This document shows positions 1 through 5,963 of a DNA stretch of 9,253 nucleotides, one piece after another. Made by a program: the position numbers and the translations under genes. The DNA is taken from the NCBI GenBank assembly GCA_964344165.1, contig CAYFMH010000067.1, positions 1 to 9,253 of the forward strand. Direction: 5' to 3'. Numbering within the stretch: the stretch's first letter is position 1; each line of letters begins with the position of its first letter. This stretch comes from CAYFMH01 sp964344165 (GTDB lineage: Bacteria; Patescibacteriota; Gracilibacteria; UBA4473). The notes beneath the pieces were generated by a model that did no database searches, had not been told where the DNA came from, and saw only the letters and a list, made by a program, of their open reading frames with translations.

Positions 1-178
1 GGGGAATGCTATTAATCACAATACCAAGAGCAATCCACACTAGATTTATACTGGCTCTCACGACAAATCCAAATTTATTTTTATCTCCCAAAAGCCACAC
101 GACCACCATATTTCCCAAAAAAATAATCCAATCTAAACCGTAATATTGAGAAAACGAATCCAAGAAAAAGGCTTCCAT
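1..178 (-). CDS. Small membrane protein, partial (SemiSWEET/PnuC-like, tentative)
   Basis: Reading leftward from an ATG at 178, the frame stays open to the window edge, giving 59 residues of an unfinished protein. Two hydrophobic stretches (about residues 17-30 and 40-56) are separated by a short charged loop, G-D-K-N-K-F-G. The pattern 'LGN ... GDKNKFGF ... INLVWIALG' resembles small SemiSWEET/PnuC-like integral membrane proteins, in which a G-N pair and a later N-x-x-W-I repeat across helices. That family call is only pattern similarity. The start lies 5 bases after the stop of the ferredoxin gene, so the two are probably co-transcribed. No Shine-Dalgarno sequence precedes the ATG; upstream is only A/T. 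The missing C-terminal part prevents counting helices. A real coding region is likely; transport function is unproven. Confidence 0.6.
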   Translation of the reverse strand, partial: MEAFFLDSFSQYYGLDWIIFLGNMVVVWLLGDKNKFGFVVRASINLVWIALGIVINSIP

Positions 179-183
179 AATTT

Positions 184-471
184 TTAATTTTTCAATTTTT
201 TGATCAATTTTCCCATCTCGATCGGATTCATGTGTTGGTGATACTCTGTTTTTCCATCCTTCTCCACCACCACCGTGATCGCTTTTTCACATTTCCCCTG
301 ACAGGGACACTTCTCAAGTTCAAACTCACCATCTTTGCTTTTCACCCCTCTGTCCGGCAAAGCTTCAGCGTAGTCGGATTCAATCCCCAAATCCGCCTTT
401 GCCCGATCAAAAACAAAATTAGAAAAATGCCCAGAACAAGTTCGACCATGGCAGACCTTAATCTTTGTCAT
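184..471 (-). CDS. Thioredoxin-like [2Fe-2S] ferredoxin
   Basis: A 95-residue protein with the cysteine layout of the thioredoxin-like 2Fe-2S ferredoxin family (the fold shared with NuoE C-termini and Shethna-type ferredoxins): C7-x4-C12 in 'VCHGRTC' near the N-terminus and C57-x3-C61 in 'CPCQGKC' after an insertion of about 44 residues. These four cysteines should hold the cluster; C55 is an extra one. The following 'AITVVVEKDGKTEYH' matches the usual last beta strands and tyrosine before the C-terminal helix. The length is typical for a stand-alone single-domain form. It would act as a soluble cytoplasmic electron carrier or redox sensor; its partner cannot be read from the neighbours. It sits between the 682-aa membrane protein (78 bases upstream) and a small membrane protein (5 bases downstream), all leftward. 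There is no visible Shine-Dalgarno site. Confidence 0.87.
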   Translation of the reverse strand: MTKIKVCHGRTCSGHFSNFVFDRAKADLGIESDYAEALPDRGVKSKDGEFELEKCPCQGKCEKAITVVVEKDGKTEYHQHMNPIEMGKLIKKLKN

Positions 472-516
472 GAATTAGTTTTTAGTTATTCGTTTTTAGT
501 CTTAAAAATTTAAACC

Positions 517-547
517 CGAACAACGAAGTTCGAAAAACGAAGCACGA
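517..547. repeat. Short hairpin plus imperfect 12-base direct repeat
   Basis: CGAAC (517-521) and GTTCG (528-532) form a 5-bp hairpin with a six-base loop. AACGAAGTTCGA (522-533) is repeated with two changes as AACGAAGCACGA (536-547). On the leftward transcript the hairpin lies just after the 682-aa gene and is followed by an A/T-rich stretch, so it could be a weak terminator or processing site. It is too weak to assign a role. Confidence 0.4.
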
Positions 548-549
548 GC

Positions 550-2598
550 CTATAACGAAAATTCATAAATCTTATCTTTGGTCAACAAATTAATCTTTTG
601 ACCGAGGTCATCCACGACAAAGTCTCGTGCGTCCGGAATATCATAGATCACTTGCTTCTTATAAGTAGCAAGCTTTTCTCCTTTTACAAAGACCAAGATT
701 CGAGCATTGTCTGGATCCAGGATGTAGAGGAAATCAAGATCTTTATTGGTATAAATTCTTAAATTTTGTCCTTTGATACCAGTGGTCGGCATGTCCCGAA
801 AAGCGTAATCTTGTTTTTCTCCTCGGAAAAGTTTCTGGATGGTTCCATCATCGCTGAGGATAAAAACAGATCCATCAATAGAAAAACTTACCGCACGGCT
901 GAGATCTGCTCCCTGATTGTATGGAATCGCTCCAGAGTACTGATCTCGTTTTCGTTCATATTTCCAGATTTGATTTTCTACTGGGTCAAGGAGATAGGCA
1001 AACCGTCCATAAGTATTGACCCCGATCCCTCGTTTCCAAGAATCATCAGACGTCCCCATCGGGCTGATCACTCCATCTCGGTATTCTACGATCCGCGGAG
1101 TGTCTGTCAGAAAAAGAATAGTGTTTTGATCTTTTCGAGTGGTCGCTGCGATAATGCTTTCTTTCTCAGAGATTGCGAGCCCTTTTTCGACGATATTTCG
1201 GATGGTTTTGTAGACTTTTTTGAGGTCATGGACAAACAAGTTTCCTCGCAAATTGAGAAGCCCCATTGATTCCACGTTGTCATTTTTGACTCCAATGTCA
1301 GCTAATAATACCGGTGAGACTTTCCTCGCATTCTCGACTTGAAGTTGTTTTTCTTGGATATCAGCAAGAAGGAATTGAGCATCTGATCGGAACGTTTTTG
1401 ATTTTGATCCCAAAACTGATTGTACTGAAGTTTTGGCTTTTTGGAGATATTGGGCCGCTTGAGTCCGGTCTCCCTGAAGAAGTAGTGTATCCGCTTGCTG
1501 TAGCGCTTCACGAGCAATAGAGAGTTCCTCTCTCAGTTGTTTAGTTTCCGCTGATTCATATCCCACCACCGCTCGAATAAAGATCCCAAGAATCAAAACT
1601 CCCAAAACCGCTCCAGCAATTTTTACCAATTTTTTTGAAGATCCTCCCTTCATACCAAACAAACCAGCTGATAGTTTTGAAGACAGAGGTCCCCGAACTT
1701 TTGAAACCAAATCTTTGATCTGAAGAAAAATTGGTTTGAGTTTCATCAGTGGAGCCAATCTTCCTCCTCCTCTCCGGAGAGTGGTTCTTGGCGTATAATT
1801 TTCAGCCGGTTCTACAAATTCCACTTTTTCTTCTGTTTCAGCCACTATTTCGTCCGCATCGAGGAGCTGTGGAGCTTCTTCTGTTTCTTCCTCTGGCCCG
1901 TCAACCGAAGCTTTAGCGGAGGTTGATTTCCCTTGTTTTTTTGGCATCATTCGTGAGAGAAATCCAGCCGCCGGAGCGTTCCCTGTTTTTCCAATCCCGA
2001 TCGCCGTGATAAGATAATCATCTTTGGAATTATTGGTAAGCTCCTGCCGAAGGATATTGGCAGAATCCCCAAAATCCGATCGAGAAAAAATATCAACTAA
2101 CTGGTTTGTGGTCACTGTCCGGAGAATCCTCTGCGTGGCCAAAAGAATAGTATCTCCCAGAGACACCTGACCGTTCAAAATATTTAAAAATAAATCTTCA
2201 CCGTTCTCCGGCGTCTCAGAAATCTGTGAAACATTGGTATCCCGTAGGAGATAAGCCTCAGAAATCCCGGATTGCGAAAGATACAAATTATGAAAATCAA
2301 AAAACGCCACCACAATATCTGGTGTATCTGACATTTGATTGGCATATTTTTTGGCCTCCATGTTGGCAGCCTTGAGTGCTTCTTCAAATTTGTCATATGG
2401 ATCTTGGATCTTTGATGTCTGAAACACATTTACAATGTTACCAAAAACCGCTTCAGCGATCATCTTGGCATCTTTGGTGGATTCGGGAAATTTTCCCAAG
2501 AAAAAAAGTTCTCCCCCCTCTCCTACTTTTTCATGAAAAGAAAAGCTGAGATTAGCTTCAGAGGGTTGGGTCTCGAAAGTGTGAACGGAAAAAGACAT
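550..2598 (-). CDS. Membrane-anchored protein: degenerate PP2C-like domain, coiled coil, beta-propeller
   Basis: A 682-residue protein not recognised as a named gene but with a clear architecture. Residues 1-203 follow the PPM/PP2C phosphatase fold: a strand-rich segment 'LYLSQSGISEAYLLR' sits where PPMs have N-x-G-D-S-R-A-Y-L, 'LGDTILLATQRIL' where they have G-D-x-L-L-L-x-S-D-G-L, and 'SKDDYLITAI' where they have D-N-[IV]-T. The metal-binding Asp-Gly motifs are missing (G111-I-S-E, T155-Q-R, and no D-G-M-G-G-H near 26-37), so catalysis is unlikely. Residues 205-268 are an acidic linker, 271-325 a basic juxtamembrane stretch, 323-346 one transmembrane helix, and 349-426 a coiled coil. Six blade-like repeats (near 451, 491, 531, 575, 621 and 666) end the protein. 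The positive-inside rule places the PP2C-like part in the cytoplasm and the propeller outside. It heads the leftward gene group. A signalling or scaffolding role is inference. Confidence 0.85.
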   Translation of the reverse strand: MSFSVHTFETQPSEANLSFSFHEKVGEGGELFFLGKFPESTKDAKMIAEAVFGNIVNVFQTSKIQDPYDKFEEALKAANMEAKKYANQMSDTPDIVVAFFDFHNLYLSQSGISEAYLLRDTNVSQISETPENGEDLFLNILNGQVSLGDTILLATQRILRTVTTNQLVDIFSRSDFGDSANILRQELTNNSKDDYLITAIGIGKTGNAPAAGFLSRMMPKKQGKSTSAKASVDGPEEETEEAPQLLDADEIVAETEEKVEFVEPAENYTPRTTLRRGGGRLAPLMKLKPIFLQIKDLVSKVRGPLSSKLSAGLFGMKGGSSKKLVKIAGAVLGVLILGIFIRAVVGYESAETKQLREELSIAREALQQADTLLLQGDRTQAAQYLQKAKTSVQSVLGSKSKTFRSDAQFLLADIQEKQLQVENARKVSPVLLADIGVKNDNVESMGLLNLRGNLFVHDLKKVYKTIRNIVEKGLAISEKESIIAATTRKDQNTILFLTDTPRIVEYRDGVISPMGTSDDSWKRGIGVNTYGRFAYLLDPVENQIWKYERKRDQYSGAIPYNQGADLSRAVSFSIDGSVFILSDDGTIQKLFRGEKQDYAFRDMPTTGIKGQNLRIYTNKDLDFLYILDPDNARILVFVKGEKLATYKKQVIYDIPDARDFVVDDLGQKINLLTKDKIYEFSL

Positions 2599-2665
2599 GA
2601 GCGTAAACAGTTAAAAATTTGCCAGACTACTCTGGTGTAGAATCCTTTGTTTTTATTCTGTTCTC

Positions 2666-2693
2666 TTTATAGCAAAAAAAAATTAAATGCAAA
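2666..2693 (-). promoter_or_regulatory. Promoter of the 682-aa membrane protein gene
   Basis: On the minus strand TTTGCA (2688-2693) is followed after 16 bases by TATAAA (2666-2671), with TG one base before the -10 (an extended -10, TGCTATAAA). The expected start near 2659 leaves a leader of about 60 bases before the ATG at 2598. It fits a sigma70-type site; there is no experimental support. Confidence 0.5.
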
Positions 2694-2760
2694 ATTTTTT
2701 CTGTGCCCAAAAACAAGACCTTTTTGAGATGGAATCCTCTAAAAATCTCCTCAAAATCAT

Positions 2761-2789
2761 TTGACTTTTTTTGCAAATTTTACCATAAA
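2761..2789 (+). promoter_or_regulatory. Promoter of the 91-aa hypothetical gene
   Basis: TTGACT (2761-2766), a 17-base spacer and CATAAA (2784-2789). The -35 differs from consensus at one position and the -10 at two. The predicted start near 2796 leaves about 20 bases before the ATG at 2817 and lies downstream of the alternative ATG at 2703, which is the main argument for choosing the inner start. Confidence 0.5.
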
Positions 2790-2816
2790 AAAACAAGAAA
2801 ATTAATTACTCAAAAA

Positions 2817-3092
2817 ATGAATGAAGGGGATCCAAAATCATCCAGGGAACTTTGGAAATTAGACTCGATTTCCAAATGGTGTGCCTTATTTTTAAAAGAA
2901 GTTCATAATTACCCTAGAGATGAAGTTTGCATGTTAGAAGAAGGTGAAACACTTCATTTTTATAATCCAGATACAGGAGTAGAAATTTGTTGCATACGAA
3001 AAAACACAAAGTTAAATCCCGATCTCGACTTTGATGATATTGCAAAAGGAATGCTTGAAACAGCCAGAAAAACTAAAAAAGCTCTAGAATAA
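2817..3092 (+). CDS. Hypothetical protein, 91 aa
   Basis: No family recognised. The frame is open from an ATG at 2703, but the 38 extra residues would be basic and low-complexity and are interrupted by a plausible promoter, so the ATG at 2817 is preferred, giving 91 residues. The product is soluble, has no signal peptide or membrane helix, and contains four cysteines (C22, C38, C58, C59). A compact middle part (about 34-61) looks like beta strands, 'GETLHFYNPDTGVEICCI', and ends in a Lys-rich helix. No Shine-Dalgarno sequence is visible. Its stop lies 2 bases from the stop of the convergent truB, so transcripts of the two genes must overlap or end inside each other. It could be a small regulatory or binding protein; nothing in the sequence decides. 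Confidence 0.6.
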   Translation: MNEGDPKSSRELWKLDSISKWCALFLKEVHNYPRDEVCMLEEGETLHFYNPDTGVEICCIRKNTKLNPDLDFDDIAKGMLETARKTKKALE

Positions 3093-3094
3093 GT

Positions 3095-3934
3095 CTACAA
3101 AACCATCCTCGGCTGTAAATTTCCACATACAATCTCTCCTATCCCCACCGTCTTCCCCCCACAGAGGACGAGTATTTTTTCTTTTTCTACGCCTGGAAAT
3201 TTGAAAGCCCTCCCCGCAATGAAATCCTGGATCCTCCCGAGGGGGATCTCTCGATGTGAGATGTGCGTGATGATGTATTTAGGATCGATCGTCCCCGTGA
3301 TCATCTCGAGGTACTCGGCATCTTCGACGGAAATTTTTTCAATCTTGGTTCGACGAAGTTCTGTACAGATCCCCTTCGTCCCAATCGCTTCGGATAAATC
3401 TCGTGCAAAACTACGAACATAAAATCCCGCCGCCACTTCCATCTCGATTTTTATTTCTGGAAATTCATACTTCAAAATTTTGACAGAAAAAACCTCAGTT
3501 TCTCGTGGTTTGATGTCTACTTTTTCCCCTTTTCGGGCCAGATCACAGGCTTTTTTTCCTTTTATTTTGATGGCAGAAAATTGCGGGGGCGTTTGTTGAA
3601 TTTTGCCGGTAAATTTGGATTTTAAAATGGTTTCCAATTCCAATTGAGATGGAACTTTTTCTGGTAAATCTACGTTTCTAACTTCTGACTCTGGATCAAG
3701 CGTGTCAGAATCTTTCCCAAAAACAATTTTGGTCACATAGGTCTTTCTCGCTTTTTCGAGAAAAGGAATCAGCTTCGTGCACTTCCCTACCGCCACGATC
3801 AGAAGTCCCGTCGCAAAAGGATCCAATGTCCCCGTGTGCCCTACTTTTTTGATGCGAAGCATCTTCCGTACCTTGGCACACACATCGAAACTCGTCCAAT
3901 CTGGTTGTTTATCGATCAAGAGAAATCCGTCCAT
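3095..3934 (-). CDS. truB: tRNA pseudouridine(55) synthase TruB
   Basis: A 279-residue protein that isomerises U55 to pseudouridine in the T-loop of most tRNAs. The N-terminus 'GFLLIDKQPDWTSFDV' and the catalytic loop 'VGHTGTLDPFATGLL' (31-45) are hallmark TruB sequence; D38 is the catalytic aspartate. Later family signatures are 'KTYVTKIVFGKDSDTLDPES' (64-83), the 'QQTPPQFSAIKIKGKKACDLAR' region, and 'YVRSFARDLSEAIGTKGIC' near 172-190. The length is slightly below the usual 300, with a short PUA-like tail. All active-site features are present, so it should be functional. It is separate from the usual rbfA-truB-ribF context: a 91-aa hypothetical gene converges on it and its 5' side is divergent from a 160-aa hypothetical gene. 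The upstream region is A/T-rich with no Shine-Dalgarno site and no convincing promoter box. Confidence 0.97.
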   Translation of the reverse strand: MDGFLLIDKQPDWTSFDVCAKVRKMLRIKKVGHTGTLDPFATGLLIVAVGKCTKLIPFLEKARKTYVTKIVFGKDSDTLDPESEVRNVDLPEKVPSQLELETILKSKFTGKIQQTPPQFSAIKIKGKKACDLARKGEKVDIKPRETEVFSVKILKYEFPEIKIEMEVAAGFYVRSFARDLSEAIGTKGICTELRRTKIEKISVEDAEYLEMITGTIDPKYIITHISHREIPLGRIQDFIAGRAFKFPGVEKEKILVLCGGKTVGIGEIVCGNLQPRMVL

Positions 3935-3988
3935 TTTATTTAATTAACAATGAACAATTAGCAATTTTTGTAAAAAATTCAAAAAAAG

Positions 3989-3994
3989 TTGACA
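3989..3994 (+). promoter_or_regulatory. Possible isolated -35 box (TTGACA)
   Basis: A perfect TTGACA lies 43 bases before the ATG at 4038, but no -10-like hexamer is found at 16-18 bases downstream, where the sequence is purine-rich. The site may drive the 160-aa gene with an unusual -10, or be chance in A/T-rich DNA. A GGAG at 4016-4019 is 18 bases from the ATG, too far to act as a normal ribosome-binding site. Confidence 0.25.
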
Positions 3995-4037
3995 GAAAAA
4001 ATAAAAAGAAGAAAAGGAGCCAAACAACAATTTTAAA

Positions 4038-4520
4038 ATGGCCAAAGAAATACACGAACTCGATATCCCCACAATTCAAGCAGAACTAAAAACACTGCCC
4101 TTTGAAAATCTTAGAGAACGAATGACATTAATTTTGGATACCGTCACTTGTTTAAAACGGCACATAGCCTATGAAAAAATACTGGAAGATATGGAATTTC
4201 ACTATCGTGCCAAGATAGAACACGCCTATGGGGATTATGCTCGATCAGCTATCTCCTATCATCAAGCAATCTTAGCGGGACATACAGAAGAAGAAATTAT
4301 TCAAGGACTAGCAGATGTTTTAACAAACCTAAAAAAGTCTCCCAAAGAAATTCAACTTCACTGTGCTGAATGTTTGAAAAAAGCAGGTATTGACAAGGCC
4401 AAAGAAAACGCAGCTCCCTGGTGTGCGACAAAATCTTCCTCCTGCGCCTACGAAGAAAAAGGAATTACTGGAGTTTGTTATGCTATAAAAAAAATCTTGG
4501 CTAAGCTCGAAAAAAAATAA
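4038..4520 (+). CDS. Hypothetical helical protein with six cysteines, 160 aa
   Basis: No family recognised. The protein is predicted mainly helical and soluble. Residues 1-100 have heptad-like hydrophobic spacing with many charged residues, comparable to TPR-like or four-helix proteins ('EHAYGDYARSAISYHQAIL' at about 61-79 looks like one TPR-type helix pair). The C-terminal third is cysteine-rich: 'HCAEC' (C109, C112), 'CATKSSSC' (C129, C136) and C147, with C38 further upstream. C109-x2-C112 together with C129 or C136 could bind a metal, but the spacing matches no zinc-finger class I know. The ATG at 4038 is the only reasonable start because an in-frame TGA lies upstream at 3990. The gene ends about 100 bases before the convergent hrcA. 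Confidence 0.75.
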   Translation: MAKEIHELDIPTIQAELKTLPFENLRERMTLILDTVTCLKRHIAYEKILEDMEFHYRAKIEHAYGDYARSAISYHQAILAGHTEEEIIQGLADVLTNLKKSPKEIQLHCAECLKKAGIDKAKENAAPWCATKSSSCAYEEKGITGVCYAIKKILAKLEKK

Positions 4521-4592
4521 ATCTCAAATTTTTTTAAAACAAGTGCTTTTGACTTTTTAACTTTCCTGTCTGCCAAATCCTGACGAGTCGGG

Positions 4593-4610
4593 AAAAGGAG
4601 GATGCCTTTT
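4593..4610 (+). terminator. Weak candidate terminator between two convergent genes
   Basis: AAAAGG (4593-4598) pairs with CCTTTT (4605-4610) across a six-base loop, followed by GACTTATTTTT. The stem has only two G-C pairs, so it is a poor intrinsic terminator. It is nevertheless the only hairpin plus T-run found after the 160-aa gene. A second small hairpin (4578-4593) overlaps its first base and has no T-run. Confidence 0.25.
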
Positions 4611-4619
4611 GACTTATTT

Positions 4620-5333
4620 TTACCCGATCATTCGCAAGATATTCCGCAAAATTGCCTTATTAAATCCATATTTCATCCGCATCGGTCCGAGGATCCCGAT
4701 TTTTCCACGAATATTTTTATTGGCAAAGCTGGTGACCAGCATCGCACAGCTGGAAATCTCTTCGAGCAGATTTTCTTCTCCGATAAAAATTTTGATTTCT
4801 TCTGTTGGGATCTCCAGAGAACTCAAAAGCGTATGAAATCGCTCCCGCCCCTCAAGAACTTCTACTACCTGTGCGGCTTTTTCCGGATGAGAAATAAATT
4901 CTGGAGAACGCAAAACATTGGAAAGCCCGAGATAAAAAGTCTGATCGTTTTCAAGTATCGCAAAAGCCACATTCCCCGACATCTGCGCCGCAATTCGGAG
5001 GGCATCAAAGAGTGTTTCTTTTGATTTTGCCAACTGGTATTCCTGAAGATGTTTTTCAAAAAGAGAAGAAACCAACTGCGCTTCTTTTTCTTCGTTGGTC
5101 ATGATCTCATCGACAAAAAAACGATATCCTTTTTGTGTAGGTACTTTCCCGGCAGAAACGTGGGGAGAATGGATCAACCCCACCTCTTCGAGCAAGGCAA
5201 ATTCATTTCGGACAGTCGCCGAAGAAATAGAAAAATTTTGGGATTGGAGTAATTTTTTGGACGCGACGGGATTGGCGGTCTCGATAAAATCCTCAATCAA
5301 CGCCTGCAAAATTTGGATCGTTCGATCTTTCAT
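4620..5333 (-). CDS. hrcA: Heat-inducible transcription repressor HrcA, short form
   Basis: HrcA represses dnaK/groE-type chaperone genes by binding CIRCE operators until protein damage titrates GroEL. The N-terminal winged helix is clear: 'ISSATVRNEFALLEEVGLI' (36-54) followed by 'HSPHVSAGKVPTQKGYRFFV' (55-74), the family's signature. The C-terminal domain is also recognisable: 'NVLRSPEF' (139-146), 'IGEEN' (184-188) and 'GPMRMKYGF' (216-224). At 237 residues it is about 100 shorter than usual. The missing stretch falls near residue 130, between 'NVAFAILEND' and 'QTFYLGLSNVL', so the deletion is internal. The start at 5333 is chosen over an ATG at 5372 because the longer form adds an unrelated hydrophobic stretch, overlaps the divergent gene and lies upstream of the promoter. 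No grpE, dnaK or dnaJ is adjacent and no CIRCE was seen. Confidence 0.93.
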   Translation of the reverse strand: MKDRTIQILQALIEDFIETANPVASKKLLQSQNFSISSATVRNEFALLEEVGLIHSPHVSAGKVPTQKGYRFFVDEIMTNEEKEAQLVSSLFEKHLQEYQLAKSKETLFDALRIAAQMSGNVAFAILENDQTFYLGLSNVLRSPEFISHPEKAAQVVEVLEGRERFHTLLSSLEIPTEEIKIFIGEENLLEEISSCAMLVTSFANKNIRGKIGILGPMRMKYGFNKAILRNILRMIG

Positions 5334-5340
5334 TATTTTT

Positions 5341-5369
5341 TTTATAGGATGAAGTAAATAAAAATGCAA
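5341..5369 (-). promoter_or_regulatory. hrcA promoter, probably giving a leaderless mRNA
   Basis: On the minus strand TTGCAT (5364-5369), a 17-base spacer and TATAAA (5341-5346). Only seven bases (5334-5340) separate the -10 from the hrcA ATG at 5333, so transcription should begin at or next to the A of the start codon. The -35 box coincides with the start codon of the divergent transposase gene. No CIRCE palindrome overlaps it. Confidence 0.6.
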
Positions 5370-5963
5370 CACCGTGATTCACAGAAACGGATTTATGAGG
5401 AAGGATTTGTTTATTTTGTGACCAGTAAAACAAAAGATGGTTTCCCATTTTTCCAAATAGATCCCAAAATAAATTTGGGACAGGTTTTTTGTGAGTTGTG
5501 GATTGAAGAATTGAAGTTGTGCAAAGAATTAAAGAAATTTGAATTATATGCGTTCTGTTTGCTGTACGATCATTTTCATTTGTTGTTGAAGCCAACTAAA
5601 GAAAACAACATTTCAGAAATTATGAGATCATTAAAGACAAATTTTTCTCGGAATATTAATCGGATTGTTTCTTCCCAAAAAATCCTTCTCCCCCGGAAGG
5701 CGCGGTCACGTGACCGCGCCTTCGTTGCGCACGAACAATGGTTGCAAAAACAACAAATACAATTCCACAAAAAACATCAAAACTCGTTCCCCTTCCTCCG
5801 TTTCCAATGGCAAAAATCATTTCATGATCATGTCATCCGAAACGACCAAGATCTCGAAAACCACTACAATTACACCACTCACAACTTTCAAAAACATAAA
5901 TTACTCGAAAATTGGAAATATACTTCTTTGTGCTACCCTGAACTCATCGATGAACTTCTGTAA
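5364..5963 (+). CDS. REP-associated tyrosine transposase (RAYT, Y1/HUH family)
   Basis: A 199-residue single-strand DNA transposase-like enzyme of the IS200-like Y1_Tnp superfamily. The HUH metal site is H70-F71-H72 in 'LLYDHFHLLLKP' (67-78). The N-terminal strand 'GFVYFVTSKT' and the C-terminal 'WQKSFHDHVIRNDQDLENH' (149-167) with 'NWKYTSLCYPELID' (183-196) are typical of RAYTs found in Patescibacteria. Y168 and Y170 lie in the helix where the nucleophile is expected, but I cannot assign the residue with certainty. There are no insertion-sequence ends or accessory tnpB; RAYTs are normally single-copy and move REP palindromes. Residues 111-120 are encoded by a 28-bp palindrome found again in priA, in a loop between the 'NFSRNINRIVSS' helix and the C-terminal motif; this loop is longer than usual. 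The last 14 bases overlap priA. The start ATG has only a distant AGGA (14-base spacing). Confidence 0.88.
   Translation: MQHRDSQKRIYEEGFVYFVTSKTKDGFPFFQIDPKINLGQVFCELWIEELKLCKELKKFELYAFCLLYDHFHLLLKPTKENNISEIMRSLKTNFSRNINRIVSSQKILLPRKARSRDRAFVAHEQWLQKQQIQFHKKHQNSFPFLRFQWQKSFHDHVIRNDQDLENHYNYTTHNFQKHKLLENWKYTSLCYPELIDELL
5696..5723. repeat. Palindromic REP-like element, copy 1 (inside the RAYT gene)
   Basis: A perfect 28-bp palindrome with 14-base arms (left arm GAAGGCGCGGTCAC), centred on CACGTG at 5709/5710. It is much more GC-rich than its surroundings. Identity with copy 2 extends without change over 30 bases (5695-5724) and, with one mismatch, over 34 (5691-5724). It is translated as K-A-R-S-R-D-R-A-F (112-120) in the RAYT frame. 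A RAYT encoding its own likely target is the reason for calling it REP-like; it lacks an obvious GTAG-type 5' tetranucleotide. Confidence 0.85.

Noticed and set aside
766..1269. Long rightward frame of 167 codons
   Set aside because: Antisense to the propeller part of the 682-aa protein; the translation has no protein-like pattern and there is no promoter.
1770..1790. CTCTCCGGAGAG palindrome
   Set aside because: Single 12-base palindrome inside a coding region, not repeated; no sign of mobility.
2703..2816. N-terminal extension of the 91-aa hypothetical gene from an ATG at 2703
   Set aside because: The promoter at 2761-2789 lies inside it, and the extra residues are basic, low-complexity and unlike a domain.
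4578..4593. Hairpin as terminator of the 160-aa gene or hrcA
   Set aside because: Two-base loop, a wobble pair and no T-run on either strand.
4602..5024. Rightward frame preceded by GGAGG
   Set aside because: The GGAGG abuts the ATG with no spacing and the frame is antisense to hrcA, whose homology is clear.
5334..5372. Longer HrcA starting at 5372
   Set aside because: It adds a hydrophobic stretch not found in HrcA, starts upstream of the likely transcription start and overlaps the divergent gene.
5665..5949. Upstream extension of PriA by 95 residues
   Set aside because: It runs entirely inside the transposase gene in another frame, is Thr/Ser/Asn-rich shadow sequence, and PriA homology begins after 5950.
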